A stretch of DNA of 56,775 bases, taken from assembly GCF_023634765.1 (NCBI RefSeq), contig NZ_JAMLFX010000020.1, forward strand, positions 1 through 56,775, in the 5' to 3' direction. Position numbers and translations under genes: made by a program. Within the stretch, counting starts at the first letter, position 1; every line of letters begins with the position of its first letter. Source of the stretch: Pseudomonas sp. AKS31 (GTDB taxonomy: Bacteria > Pseudomonadota > Gammaproteobacteria > Pseudomonadales > Pseudomonadaceae). Shown piece by piece: positions 41,349-49,763 of the stretch. Under the pieces are notes generated by a model. The model ran no database searches. It was not told the DNA's origin and saw only the letters and a list, made by a program, of their open reading frames with translations.

Positions 41349-42161
41349 ATGACACTCCGTTATCCACAGGTCTTGCTGCTGCTCTGCACCTTGACTGCGC
41401 TCTCGCCAGCCATCGCTGCCGACGGCGTCAAACTCGACACCCCGATCGGAGGTTGGCGCAGCGGCGCGCCGGAAGGCGAGGGCGAAAGCTTCCGCCAAAC
41501 CGTCAACTACCCGGCTTCATCGGTCAACACCCCGCTCGGCCAGGCCAACACCGCCCGTATCAGCGGTGAGATCAAAGCTGCGCGGAAGGACAACGAACCC
41601 GGCCGCCTGATCGTCAACGGCGTGAGCATGCCGCTGAAAATCGACGACAGTGGCCGCTTCGACCGCCCGTTCTCCTTCCCCAACGGCAGCAACAGCGTCG
41701 AAGTGCGCAGTCCCGACGGCCAGCAACGGCACCGCACACAATTCCTCAACACCAGCGGCGGCGCTACTCCGGCCAAGTTGCGCGTACTGCTGGCATGGGA
41801 CAGCGACGGCACCGACCTCGACCTGCACTTGATCACTCCCGACGGTGCGCACATCTGGTACGGCAACCGCAGCGCCGCCAACGGCGGCGCACTCGATGTC
41901 GACGTCACCACCGGCTACGGCCCGGAAATCTTCGCCATGCCGGCGCCGATCAAGGGGCAGTATCTGGTGTATGTGAATTACTACGGCGGTGGGTATCGCG
42001 GGGATGACGAGGGTGGGGATGATGCCGTGCAGGCGCTGACCACGGCGCAGGTGACGGTGATTACTGAGGAAGGGACGCCGAGCGAGAAGATGGAGACGTT
42101 CTTGATCCCGATGCGGGCGGTGGGTGAGCTGACGTTGGTTAAGGCGTTCAGTTATCCGTGA
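41349..42161 (+). CDS. magF: MagF: DUF2135 (YfaP-like) secreted protein
   Basis: The 270-residue protein has a signal peptide (cleaved near AIA-AD) and the DUF2135 motifs LAWDSDGTDLDLHLITPDG and KGQYLVYVNYYGGGY. It is a paralogue of MagA at the other end of the operon: both contain an N-terminal NG-rich domain (LIVNGVSMPLKIDDSGRF) and end in a conserved VPLRAIGDL/IPMRAVGEL-type strand. It starts three bases after the magE stop. In P. aeruginosa it joins the MagA-MagB-MagD complex. Confidence 0.87.
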   Translation: MTLRYPQVLLLLCTLTALSPAIAADGVKLDTPIGGWRSGAPEGEGESFRQTVNYPASSVNTPLGQANTARISGEIKAARKDNEPGRLIVNGVSMPLKIDDSGRFDRPFSFPNGSNSVEVRSPDGQQRHRTQFLNTSGGATPAKLRVLLAWDSDGTDLDLHLITPDGAHIWYGNRSAANGGALDVDVTTGYGPEIFAMPAPIKGQYLVYVNYYGGGYRGDDEGGDDAVQALTTAQVTVITEEGTPSEKMETFLIPMRAVGELTLVKAFSYP

Positions 42162-42221
42162 ATTTACTCTCGACGGTGTGAGGCCAGGCGCCGCCATGAG
42201 CGGGCAGCGCCTGCCTCGGGC

Positions 42222-43778
42222 TCATACTTTGAAACGACCAACCAGAGCTTCCAGTTCATGCCCCAGCCGCGCCAGTTCAATACTCGACGACGCGGTTTCT
42301 TCACAGGTACTTGCCGTCTGATCTGAAATGTCGCGAACGTTGATCACGCTGCGATTGATTTCCTCGGTTACGGCACTTTGTTGATCCGCCGCGGTGGCTA
42401 TCTGCTGATTCATGGACTGGATAATGGATACCTTGGCGGTAATGTTTTCCAGAGCGTTGACGGCGCGATGGGTAAAGTCCACGCTGCTTTCGCTCAGGAG
42501 CAGGCTGCTGTCCATGCCTGAAGCGACGGCATGAGTGCCGCTTTGCACACCGGCGACCAGATTTTCAATTTCTTCAGTGGAGCGCTGGGTGCGCAAGGCC
42601 AGATTACGCACTTCATCGGCAACCACTGCAAAACCGCGACCAGCCTCCCCTGCGCGAGCCGCTTCAATGGCGGCATTCAGCGCCAGCAAGTTGGTTTGCT
42701 GGGCCACGGCCTTGATCACATCCAGCACACCGCCTATTTTGTCGCTTTGTTCCTGAAGGTGGCGCACAGCCTCTGCCGAGCAGTTGAGTTCCTCCGCCAG
42801 ACGCTTGATCTGAGCGATGGCGTCACCGACGATCTGCTCCCCCTCGCAGGCTTGCTGATCTGCGACAGTTGCGGCAGCCGACGCTTCTTCGGCATTGCGT
42901 GCGACGTTTTGCACAGTGGCGGTCATTTCGTTCATTGCAGTGGCAACGTGATCAGTCTCGACCTTCTGATTGTTCACGCCTGTATTCGTTTGCTCGGTAA
43001 TGGCCGATAGCTGTTCTGCAGCGCTTGCTACCTGGATGACACCGGCGCGAATACCATCGATCAGCTCGTGCAGGTTGAGCGTCATCCGCTGTAGACCCGA
43101 TTGCAACAGGCCCAACTCATCACGCCGATCAACCTGAATCTGGTGGCTTAAATCACCTTCGGCAATACGATTGACCGCCTCAAGTGTGCCTCTTAGCGGG
43201 GTGACGATCTGTCGAGTAATAACCCATGCCGCCAGTGTGCCGAGCAGCAAAGCCAGGGCGGCTACAAGGCTCAGCAGGGTTTTGGCGGACTCGGCATCGG
43301 TAGCGCGCTTGGTGTTTTGCGAATCAATGAGTTTTTGCGTGGTGTCGAGCAACTGATCGCCCAACTGCGCCATTCGTTTGAACATGGGGGCCTGATCAAT
43401 GTTGGGCTTGACCAGTTCTTGCAGCAGTTGTCCATATTCCGTCGCTGCGCTGATCTGTTGCTGAATCAGCTCGTGATCTACCGGTACGATGAATTCTCCT
43501 TTGATACTGGTCAGGTGGGCCAGCAGGCTATCCAGCGTTTGCTGCAAGGGTCGATAGGCATCCGGTTGAGGATTGCCACCTATGCGTAAACGAATGATTC
43601 GCAAGTCTTTCGTGTAATTACTGACTTGAGCAATTTTCTCAATCTTGATGCCGCGCTCGGTCAGTGCGTTAACGGTATACCAGCCAGAGGCTGCGATTAA
43701 CAACGTAAGTCCTAATACCAGTCCAAACCCCAGACTAAGTTTAGCGCTGACACGGATATCGCTGATCCAGCCGAACAT
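42222..43778 (-). CDS. Methyl-accepting chemotaxis protein
   Basis: A 518-residue chemoreceptor: membrane helix 1 (about 12-32), a small periplasmic four-helix ligand domain (33-167), helix 2 (about 168-190), HAMP (190-245), and a long signalling coiled coil with the conserved tip EAARAGEAGRGFAVVADEVRNLA. It should pass ligand occupancy to CheA/CheW. The ligand cannot be told from sequence. There is no C-terminal pentapeptide tether for CheR. It is monocistronic and convergent with magF across a 60-base gap. Confidence 0.93.
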   Translation of the reverse strand: MFGWISDIRVSAKLSLGFGLVLGLTLLIAASGWYTVNALTERGIKIEKIAQVSNYTKDLRIIRLRIGGNPQPDAYRPLQQTLDSLLAHLTSIKGEFIVPVDHELIQQQISAATEYGQLLQELVKPNIDQAPMFKRMAQLGDQLLDTTQKLIDSQNTKRATDAESAKTLLSLVAALALLLGTLAAWVITRQIVTPLRGTLEAVNRIAEGDLSHQIQVDRRDELGLLQSGLQRMTLNLHELIDGIRAGVIQVASAAEQLSAITEQTNTGVNNQKVETDHVATAMNEMTATVQNVARNAEEASAAATVADQQACEGEQIVGDAIAQIKRLAEELNCSAEAVRHLQEQSDKIGGVLDVIKAVAQQTNLLALNAAIEAARAGEAGRGFAVVADEVRNLALRTQRSTEEIENLVAGVQSGTHAVASGMDSSLLLSESSVDFTHRAVNALENITAKVSIIQSMNQQIATAADQQSAVTEEINRSVINVRDISDQTASTCEETASSSIELARLGHELEALVGRFKV

Positions 43779-44124
43779 AAGGACTCCAGGTAATAATGGG
43801 TTTAGATTGATCTTGGTGCTCTGATGTCGACCATGAGTCGTGAATCTTTAACTTTGCGGCTGCTATTAATTGCGGGTGAGTAATTTTTAGTCTGTTGCTC
43901 AGAAAAATATTCAGCACCGCTGCTATATGATGCCGGCTAACTGAAAGGTTACAGCTTAAAGCCCGCCTGAGTTGTGAGCGCTCTTCGGCGGTTGGCCACA
44001 GACATCAAAGGAAGATAAAACAACATGCTTCATTCTTTAGTCGAATAGGCAGAGTTGTCGTGATCTGGATAGCCCGGATCCACGGACTTTTCTGCGGGTG
44101 CAGTTGCTGTATGAACTGCAAAGC
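43779..44124. other. Gene-poor AT-richer gap upstream of the chemoreceptor
   Basis: This gap has lower GC than its surroundings and no convincing gene. A well-formed but tiny frame, ATG 44025 to TAG 44048 (MLHSLVE), has AAAGGAAG 10-17 bases before it and could be a leader peptide or the truncated start of a lost gene. The chemoreceptor promoter should lie near 43790-43900, but no clear sigma-70 or FliA box is visible. Confidence 0.5.
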
Positions 44125-44358
44125 TTAGAGGTGAACCAGCTGCTTCAGGTAAAAGAACAGTTGGTCCTGACAAGTTCTGTACTGGCCTTCGAGCTTTTCC
44201 ACTTCCCACATTCGAGCCAGCCACACGTCATCACATGCTGCGTTTATTTGATTGACTGCAGTTTTCCAAGCGATGCGCGCGCTGTCTATAGCGTGGAGGA
44301 ATTGCAGTAGTTTCTCATCTATCGGTATCGTACCCAGCGGGTATTGGCTCAAAGACAT
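44125..44358 (-). CDS. Small hypothetical protein, 77 aa
   Basis: A possible protein beginning MSLSQYPLGTIPIDEKLLQF. It is predicted helical and soluble, with IDSARIAWKTAVNQINAACDD and two further cysteine or tryptophan-rich helices. GGAA stands 5 bases before the ATG. Base composition is AT-richer than neighbouring genes and I recognise no family. It lies in a stretch that looks like the worn edge of a mobile or phage-derived segment. It may be a non-functional remnant. Confidence 0.4.
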   Translation of the reverse strand: MSLSQYPLGTIPIDEKLLQFLHAIDSARIAWKTAVNQINAACDDVWLARMWEVEKLEGQYRTCQDQLFFYLKQLVHL

Positions 44359-44710
44359 TTTAGTTCCAGAACTAACTGGTGGTCGGATTGGCTTTTGTGG
44401 TGGGTACTATAATCGCCGGTGTCAACGGGCCAGTATTCGACTAATGGCGAAGAGGCTTTATAAATATTGAGTTTTCTTGGTTTCAGTTATTCATAGGTCT
44501 TATTTTTGTTTGTGGGCCATCTGGATGCGCGGTGCCTTTTAGAAGTTGACCGGCGATGGAAAATTGCCTGATTCGTTTCAGCGCGGTCAGCCAGGTATAA
44601 AACCCGTGCTGGATGTACTTCGCGTTTATTTATCCATGCAACAGATCGGGGGGGGCATGCCAGAAGGTTCTGATCATCGGAAGCACCTGACCTGGTTTTT
44701 CTACAGGCAT

Positions 44711-44735
44711 TAAAAAGCCGGCTTGTGGCCGGCTT
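44711..44735 (-). terminator. Intrinsic terminator without a clear gene
   Basis: On the minus strand, AAGCCGGC, a 5-base loop (CACAA), and GCCGGCTT are followed by TTTA, giving a stem of 8 bp and a five-T run. It would end transcription coming from the S24 repressor side. No intact gene ends immediately before it, apart from the doubtful frame at 44754. Confidence 0.7.
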
Positions 44736-44988
44736 CTCGGGGACTGGCTTGGTTTATTTTTGGTAAACCGCGCCAGCCTTCAAAACGTACATCCGGATCT
44801 GCGTCCGGCTGTGGGACTTGGTCAGACGTTGGTCTGCCGCGTCGGGCGCTCTCTGAGCCGCAGGGCGGGTCGATGCGCAAATGTGGGGCGCAGGATACTG
44901 AGTTTTGTTGTGGATTCCCAGCCTGAAGTGCGGGTTAGAGCGACTTCTTCGCCAGAAATCCGGGATTTGTACCGATTGTCCGGGCCTC

Positions 44989-45014
44989 TTCGCGAGCAGG
45001 CTCGCTCCCACAGG
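44989..45014. repeat. Single REP arm, family 3
   Basis: TTCGCGAGCAGGCTCGCTCCCACAG is one arm of the family seen paired at 27210-27300. No inverted partner is nearby. Confidence 0.75.
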
Positions 45015-45045
45015 GTTCAGTGCAAACTTGAAAAACCGCATCAAG

Positions 45046-45792
45046 TCATAGAAACGGCACCACCGGCCGCCGCTTGCTCACCGTAGACCACCAGAACACC
45101 CAGCCCAATATATGAATCCGTTGCTCCTCGATCTGTGCCGGGCGGAACACTTCGTCCGGGTATTCGGCGTTGTTGTGGCTGCGCAGGCGCAAGCCGTTGC
45201 CGGGCATGCGATGCAGGTATTTGATGCGCAGCATGCCGTCGTGTTCGATGGCGTAGATCTCGCCGTCGACGACCTGGGTCAGGCTGCGGTCGATGGCAAC
45301 GATGGAGCCGTCTTCGATGCGTTCGGCCATGCTGTTGCCGATCATGTGCGCGCAGATGGCGTCGGCATGGCGGATTTCCAGTTGATCCAGTGGGGCGCGC
45401 AGCAGTCGGATGGACAGGTCCGGGTCCTGGATGACGTGAGTTTTGTCGGAGCCGTTGGTCAGTGGCGTTTCTTTGAAGAAAGCCAGTTCGATGTCGTTGG
45501 GATGGATGAATCGGTAGGTGCCCCGAGGATCGTGGACGTCGAAGCTGTCGCCGTTGCTGGCAGGGGGAGTCAGGCTCGGCAACTCTTTTGTGCCTTCGCC
45601 GGTTTTCAGCCATTCGCTGTTGACGGACAGCAGGCGTGAGACTTCTTCCATGCGATACGCCGGGACGCCCCGGGTGTACCAGTTGTGGACATTTTGGGCT
45701 TCCGTGCCCCAGAACTTTGCGAAACCCGTCGTCGAGATGTTCGCAGCTTCCAGGAGTGCCTTGAATCTTGGACCGCTAGTGTTCTTTCTCAT
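45046..45792 (-). CDS. XRE/S24 (LexA/CI-like) phage-type repressor
   Basis: A 248-residue regulator. The N-terminus (about 8-65) is a helix-turn-helix resembling phage Cro/CI repressors (FAKFWGTEAQNVHNWYTRGVP). The C-terminal half is an S24 peptidase with Ser154 in GNSMAERIEDGSIVAIDRS and Lys191 in MLRIKYLHRM, the self-cleavage dyad. Pseudomonas uses such PrtR-like proteins to hold pyocin or prophage genes silent until DNA damage. No tailocin or phage gene follows here, so its target is elsewhere or lost. ATG 45792 is preferred: the longer frame runs through the ppa terminator. A 16-bp palindrome 29 bases upstream may be its operator. Confidence 0.85.
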   Translation of the reverse strand: MRKNTSGPRFKALLEAANISTTGFAKFWGTEAQNVHNWYTRGVPAYRMEEVSRLLSVNSEWLKTGEGTKELPSLTPPASNGDSFDVHDPRGTYRFIHPNDIELAFFKETPLTNGSDKTHVIQDPDLSIRLLRAPLDQLEIRHADAICAHMIGNSMAERIEDGSIVAIDRSLTQVVDGEIYAIEHDGMLRIKYLHRMPGNGLRLRSHNNAEYPDEVFRPAQIEEQRIHILGWVFWWSTVSKRRPVVPFL

Positions 45793-45820
45793 AAACACGG
45801 AGTCTACGGCCGTGCCAGAG

Positions 45821-45836
45821 CGGTTTGAATAAACCG
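45821..45836. promoter_or_regulatory. Candidate operator of the S24 repressor
   Basis: CGGTTTGAATAAACCG is a palindrome with 6-bp arms, 29 bases upstream of the repressor start. Phage-type repressors usually bind such sites over their own promoter. It is a single copy; no second site of the same sequence is evident between here and ppa. Confidence 0.45.
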
Positions 45837-45962
45837 GACGTTCAAAAACGGGCTGAATTTTGCGACGGGATGTAAGACGTTCTTGTGGGAAATTACACAT
45901 GGCAAAACTTTTCTGTGGTCCGCCATAAACACTCTGTTTAATACGGCTTTTGCCAGGCACAA

Positions 45963-45987
45963 AAAACCCCGGATCAACCGGGGTTTT
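45963..45987. terminator. Intrinsic terminator of ppa (also works from the other side)
   Basis: AACCCCGG, loop ATCAA, and CCGGGGTT form an 8-bp stem with A/T runs on both sides (six T on the minus strand). It lies 29 bases after the ppa stop. Confidence 0.9.
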
Positions 45988-46015
45988 CTTCAAGCCTCAC
46001 GCTTAGCGCAGGTGC

Positions 46016-46543
46016 TTAGCCCTTGTAGGCGGCAACCGACTTGGTGATCGCGTCGCGGGCGGCGTCTGCACCGGCCCAGCCTTCGATCTTGACCCACTTG
46101 CCTTTTTCGAGATCTTTGTAGTTCGCGAAGAAGTGCTCGATCTGCTGGATCAGCAGTGGCGGCAGGTCGGTGTATTCCTTCACATCGACGTACAGCTGGG
46201 ACAGCTTGTCGTGTGGCACTGCGATGACTTTGGCATCGCCGCCGCCGTCGTCGGTCATGTTCAGGATGCCGACTGGACGCGCGCGGATCACCGAGCCTGG
46301 AGCAACCGGGTAAGGGGTCACAACCAGTACGTCGAGGGGATCACCGTCGTCAGCCAGGGTGTTCGGGATGTAACCGTAGTTGGCCGGGTAGAACATTGGG
46401 GTGGCCATGAAACGGTCAACGAACAGGCAATCGCTGTCTTTGTCGATTTCGTATTTGATCGGCGCGTGGTTGGCCGGGATCTCGATCGCGACGTAGATGT
46501 CGTTCGGCAGGTCTTTGCCAGCCGGAATCTTGCTGTAGCTCAT
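46016..46543 (-). CDS. ppa: Inorganic pyrophosphatase (family I)
   Basis: The 175-residue cytoplasmic enzyme hydrolyses pyrophosphate and pulls biosynthetic reactions forward. The metal-binding motif DDGDPLDVLVV is at about residues 65-75, with KYEIDKDSDCLFVDRF before it and EHFFANYKDLEKGKWVKIEGW near the end. ATG 46543 begins the conserved MSYSKIPAGKDLP; the frame extends a further 24 codons without conservation. It is followed by a strong terminator. Confidence 0.97.
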   Translation of the reverse strand: MSYSKIPAGKDLPNDIYVAIEIPANHAPIKYEIDKDSDCLFVDRFMATPMFYPANYGYIPNTLADDGDPLDVLVVTPYPVAPGSVIRARPVGILNMTDDGGGDAKVIAVPHDKLSQLYVDVKEYTDLPPLLIQQIEHFFANYKDLEKGKWVKIEGWAGADAARDAITKSVAAYKG

Positions 46544-46655
46544 TGGGCGTTGCCCCCGTAGTTGACCAAAAACACTTGGCCGGATTGACCAAAAAGTGGC
46601 GGCGATTATAGGCATATTCTGCCGTCGACGCCATGTACCGAAAGTCGTGCAGACC

Positions 46656-47468
46656 TTAGTCGTGCGCCTGATAGACCGGGTCTGTGGCCTGAAGTTGCCG
46701 CAACCGGCTCAACGGATCCTGCCGGTAGAAAAGCTTCAGTTGCAAGTAGACCTGTGGATAAGCCTCGTGCAGCAGATCCGGGGCGCTGAAGAAGTATTCG
46801 CTGGTGACCGCGAAGAATTCCGCCGGGTTTTCGGCGGCGTAGGGATCGATGGCGGTTTCGGCGTCCGGGTCGTGGTCAAGCTGACGGTTGAGATCGTCGT
46901 AGGCTTTTTGCATCACTTCGGCCCAGTCGCTGACCCGCATGTCCGCATGCAGCGGCGGCAGACCATTGGCGTCGCCGTTGAGCATGTCGAGTTTGTGCGC
47001 CAGTTCGTGGATCACCAGGTTGTAGCCTTCCCAGCCGCCACTGGCCATCACGCCCGGCCAGGCGAGGATGATCGGCCCTTGTTGCCAGGCTTCGCCGCTG
47101 TGCTCGCCATCCCACTCATGCTCGACGCCGCTGGCGTCACGATGGCGTTGCGGGCTGAGAAAGTCGTCGGGGTAGAGGACGATCTCGTGGAAACCCTGAT
47201 ACCAGTTCAAATCGCCGAGATGCAGCAGCGGCAACTGCGCCTGAGCGGCGAGCAGCAGGCGTTGTTCCTGATGCAGTTCGACACCGGGCAGGGCGCTCAG
47301 GTGTTTGTCTTCGAGGAACAGCACGCAGGCTTCGCGCAGCCACTGATCTTCAGCGGCACTGATACCGTCAAGAAAACTCAGGTGATGGCGCACCCGTTGC
47401 CACATGTCGTCGGCAATCGGGTGCTTCGCCAGAATGCGCCGGCGACGCCAGGCGCTTAGCGACCACAT
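46656..47468 (-). CDS. mtfA: MtfA-family zinc-dependent peptidase
   Basis: A 270-residue cytoplasmic protein of the MtfA family, which in E. coli binds the glucose repressor Mlc and has aminopeptidase activity. The zinc motif HELAHKLDM is at residues 154-162 (His154, Glu155, His158), with the third ligand expected in ENPAEFFAVTSEYFF near 212. It is co-directional with the DedA gene, with only 4 bases between, so the two are likely an operon. Whether Pseudomonas has an Mlc partner is not shown here. Confidence 0.9.
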   Translation of the reverse strand: MWSLSAWRRRRILAKHPIADDMWQRVRHHLSFLDGISAAEDQWLREACVLFLEDKHLSALPGVELHQEQRLLLAAQAQLPLLHLGDLNWYQGFHEIVLYPDDFLSPQRHRDASGVEHEWDGEHSGEAWQQGPIILAWPGVMASGGWEGYNLVIHELAHKLDMLNGDANGLPPLHADMRVSDWAEVMQKAYDDLNRQLDHDPDAETAIDPYAAENPAEFFAVTSEYFFSAPDLLHEAYPQVYLQLKLFYRQDPLSRLRQLQATDPVYQAHD

Positions 47469-47472
47469 CGGC

Positions 47473-48123
47473 TTAGTGCGATTGGGCTTTGGTGCCGCCG
47501 AAACGGCTGCGAACCACGCCGAGAATCATCGGCACCAGCGATAGCAGAATGATCGCTACCACGAGTAACGACAGGTTTTTCTTGATGAACGGTACGTTGC
47601 CGAAGAAGTAGCCCAGGGTTACCAGTCCACCGACCCAGAGGATGGTGCCCAACACGCTGAAACCGAAAAAGCGTGCGTACGGCATCTTCGCAACACCGGC
47701 GACGAACGGTGCAAAGGTGCGGATGATCGGCAGGAAGCGCGCCAGGGTTACGGTCTTGCCGCCATGCTTGTCATAGAAATCGTGGGTTTTCTGCAGGTAA
47801 TCGCGACGGAAGATTTTCGAGTTCGGGTTGCTGAACAACTTCTCGCCGGCCGTTCGTCCGATCACATAGTTGGTGCTGTCACCGAGTATGGCCGCGAGCA
47901 TCAGCAGACCGCCCAACAGGACCGGATCCATGCCACCGCCCGCCGCCACGGCACCGGCAATGAACAACAGCGAGTCGCCCGGCAGGAAGGGCATCACCAC
48001 CAGACCGGTTTCACAGAAGATCACCAGAAACAGGATGGCGTAGATCCATGGCCCATAGTTGTTCACCAGCAAATCGAGGTAGACGTCGAGATGCAGGATA
48101 AGGTCGAGCGGGTTGAAATCCAT
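47473..48123 (-). CDS. DedA-family membrane protein
   Basis: A 216-residue inner-membrane protein with the DedA signature: ETGLVVMPFLPGDSLLFIAG near residue 40, and the basic FGGKT...RFLPIIRTFAPFVAGVAKM-type segment near 130, where the membrane-embedded Arg and acidic residues are kept. DedA proteins are thought to move undecaprenyl phosphate or other lipids, or support proton-motive force; which one cannot be said from sequence. It ends 4 bases before mtfA. Confidence 0.9.
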   Translation of the reverse strand: MDFNPLDLILHLDVYLDLLVNNYGPWIYAILFLVIFCETGLVVMPFLPGDSLLFIAGAVAAGGGMDPVLLGGLLMLAAILGDSTNYVIGRTAGEKLFSNPNSKIFRRDYLQKTHDFYDKHGGKTVTLARFLPIIRTFAPFVAGVAKMPYARFFGFSVLGTILWVGGLVTLGYFFGNVPFIKKNLSLLVVAIILLSLVPMILGVVRSRFGGTKAQSH

Positions 48124-48314
48124 GGGGGCACCTGTATGGCGGCCCGACTCGGCAGGCCTGTGCGGATGACTTCGTGTAAGCCTACAGCGGGGTGTAGTTT
48201 TTCTTACAAGCCGGAAAGATCGGGATTATACGGTCTGAAGGATGAAAAGCGCGTTGGTTTTGTAGCGGGGGATGTCGGGGTGTGAACAATTGTCAGGCTG
48301 CATTCGGCGTGGCT

Positions 48315-48332
48315 GAGGGAGCAGGCTCCCTC
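48315..48332. repeat. Short perfect palindrome GAGGGAGCAGGCTCCCTC
   Basis: A GC-rich 8-bp-arm hairpin 20 bases downstream of the acetyltransferase stop, within the 229-base gap before the DedA gene. It resembles a shortened REP arm of family 3. There is no T-run, so a terminator role is uncertain. Confidence 0.5.
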
Positions 48333-48352
48333 ATCACAGGTGGCGTGCGCAA

Positions 48353-48814
48353 TCAGAGTTCTTCACTGATCGGCAGCACGTAGTTCTTGAACTCGGTGTC
48401 TTCCTTGAACCCGATGGATTCGTAGGTTTTCTGCGCGACCTCATTATTGCTGCTCGTGGAAACACGCATGCGCACGGCCTGGGTTTCCTTGGCCATTTTT
48501 TTCGCCGTGCGGATCAGGTTGTCAGCGACCAGTTGCCGGCGCGCGTCTTCAGCGACGTAGATATCGTTGAGGATCCACACGCGTTTGAGCGACAGCGAAG
48601 AGAAGCTTGGATAGAGCTGACAGAAACCCATCAGTTTCTTGTCGTCATCGTCGGCCAGAGCCAGATAGATCACCGATTCCTTGCGGCGCAGACGCTTTTC
48701 AAGGAAGGCACGGGAGGAATCCGGGTAAGGCAGGGAACCGTAGAACTCGCGATATTTGACGAACAACGGGGTCAACAAATCCAGATGTTCGAGGGTCGCT
48801 TGAATAATCCGCAT
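48353..48814 (-). CDS. GNAT-family N-acetyltransferase
   Basis: A 153-residue acetyltransferase of the GNAT fold. Strand 4 is KRVWILNDIYVAEDARRQLVADNLI, where the usual acetyl-CoA loop Q/RxxGxG/A is degenerate (RRQLVA), and strand 5/helix 4 is RVSTSSNNEVAQKTYESIGF. The substrate is unknown. ATG 48814 is chosen over 48832 because it begins the conserved MRIIQATLEH. It is placed next to the ethanolamine genes, as PA4026 is in P. aeruginosa, but no functional tie is shown. Confidence 0.85.
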   Translation of the reverse strand: MRIIQATLEHLDLLTPLFVKYREFYGSLPYPDSSRAFLEKRLRRKESVIYLALADDDDKKLMGFCQLYPSFSSLSLKRVWILNDIYVAEDARRQLVADNLIRTAKKMAKETQAVRMRVSTSSNNEVAQKTYESIGFKEDTEFKNYVLPISEEL

Positions 48815-48929
48815 GATAGGTCTCGTCTTCAAGTGGCTGTCTTCAACTGCTCTGACGGCGATGGGAAACCCGTGCGGCCGTGCATCGATCCTGCCTTAAA
48901 GCAGCGCAGAAACGCAATGCGGAAACGGT

Positions 48930-49763
48930 TCAGGTTGTGGGCGGATCCAGTAGGAAATTACCTTTCATGTCTACACCGGCGTCCGACTCCAGCGTCTGAA
49001 CCTGTGCTTCGTCCTTCAGGTTGACCCCCGACAACTGCCGCCGACAGGCTTCGCGCATCAGATAAAGCAAGCGGTGCGCCGCCATGCCGTAGCTCAAGCC
49101 TTCGAGCCGTACATTGGAAATGCAGTTGCGGTAGGCGTCGGTCAGGCCGACCTTTGGATTGTAGGTGAAATATAAACCGAGGCTGTCTGGCGAACTGAGG
49201 CCTGGGCGTTCGCCGATCAGCATCACCAGCATTTTTGCGCCGAGCAATTGACCAATTTCATCGCCGACCGCAACGCGACCCTGTTCCACCAGAACGACCG
49301 GCGCTGTTGACCAGCCCTCAGCGTTCATCTGCTCCTCCAGTCGGGTCAGAAACGGCAAAGTATGCCGATGCACTGCCAATGCCGACAAACCGTCAGCCAC
49401 GACAATCGCCAGATCGACGCCGCCCGGATGCGCCGCGGCATATTCGCGCAAGGCCTGCGCCGATTCATCGCTGAGCTTGCGCCCCAGATCCGGGCGTTGC
49501 AGATAGCTGTTGCGATCCGCAGCGGCGCTGTGGAGCAGCAGGCTTTCGCGGCCACGTTCCGTCAGTTGCGCGCTGAGCGCGGCGTGATCGAACGGCAGGT
49601 GCACGGCGTCGCGTGCCTGCGCGTGGGCGAACTGAAAGTCCAGTTGTGCGTTGGTCGGCAGGCTGGTGCCGGTGCGGCCGAGGGCGATCCGCGCCGGGGT
49701 CAGGCGACGCAGTTCCAGCCAAGGGTTTTGCGGGTCGACGGGCGGTTTTTCCATGTGACTCAT
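48930..49763 (-). CDS. eutC: Ethanolamine ammonia-lyase small subunit
   Basis: The 277-residue subunit binds the adenosylcobalamin cofactor with EutB; the complex splits ethanolamine into acetaldehyde and ammonia. Characteristic segments are LTPARIALGRTGTSLPT near the N-terminus, DLAIVVADGLSALAV, GERPGLSSPDSLGLYFTY, and RNCISNVRLEGLSY. Its start overlaps the eutB stop (ATGA). There are no microcompartment shell genes in the window: this is the simple eut pathway of aerobes. Confidence 0.96.
   Translation of the reverse strand: MSHMEKPPVDPQNPWLELRRLTPARIALGRTGTSLPTNAQLDFQFAHAQARDAVHLPFDHAALSAQLTERGRESLLLHSAAADRNSYLQRPDLGRKLSDESAQALREYAAAHPGGVDLAIVVADGLSALAVHRHTLPFLTRLEEQMNAEGWSTAPVVLVEQGRVAVGDEIGQLLGAKMLVMLIGERPGLSSPDSLGLYFTYNPKVGLTDAYRNCISNVRLEGLSYGMAAHRLLYLMREACRRQLSGVNLKDEAQVQTLESDAGVDMKGNFLLDPPTT

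Larger units (their letters stand above)
44359..45045. other. 687-base stretch without a convincing gene
   Basis: The first half (44360-44660) is AT-rich, with a perfect TATAAT at 44408-44413. Then come a hairpin terminator on the minus strand (44711-44735) and a half REP of family 3 (44989-45014). A minus-strand frame at 44754-45044 ends KAGAVYQK just before the terminator, but its start lies inside the REP arm and its middle has no protein-like pattern, so it is at best a remnant. Confidence 0.55.

Noticed and set aside
44754..45044. 96-residue minus-strand frame ending before the terminator
   Set aside because: Its start is inside a REP arm and its middle shows no protein-like composition; kept only as a possible remnant.
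45793..45993. Longer start for the S24 repressor
   Set aside because: The extension reads through the intrinsic terminator of ppa and has no conserved residues.
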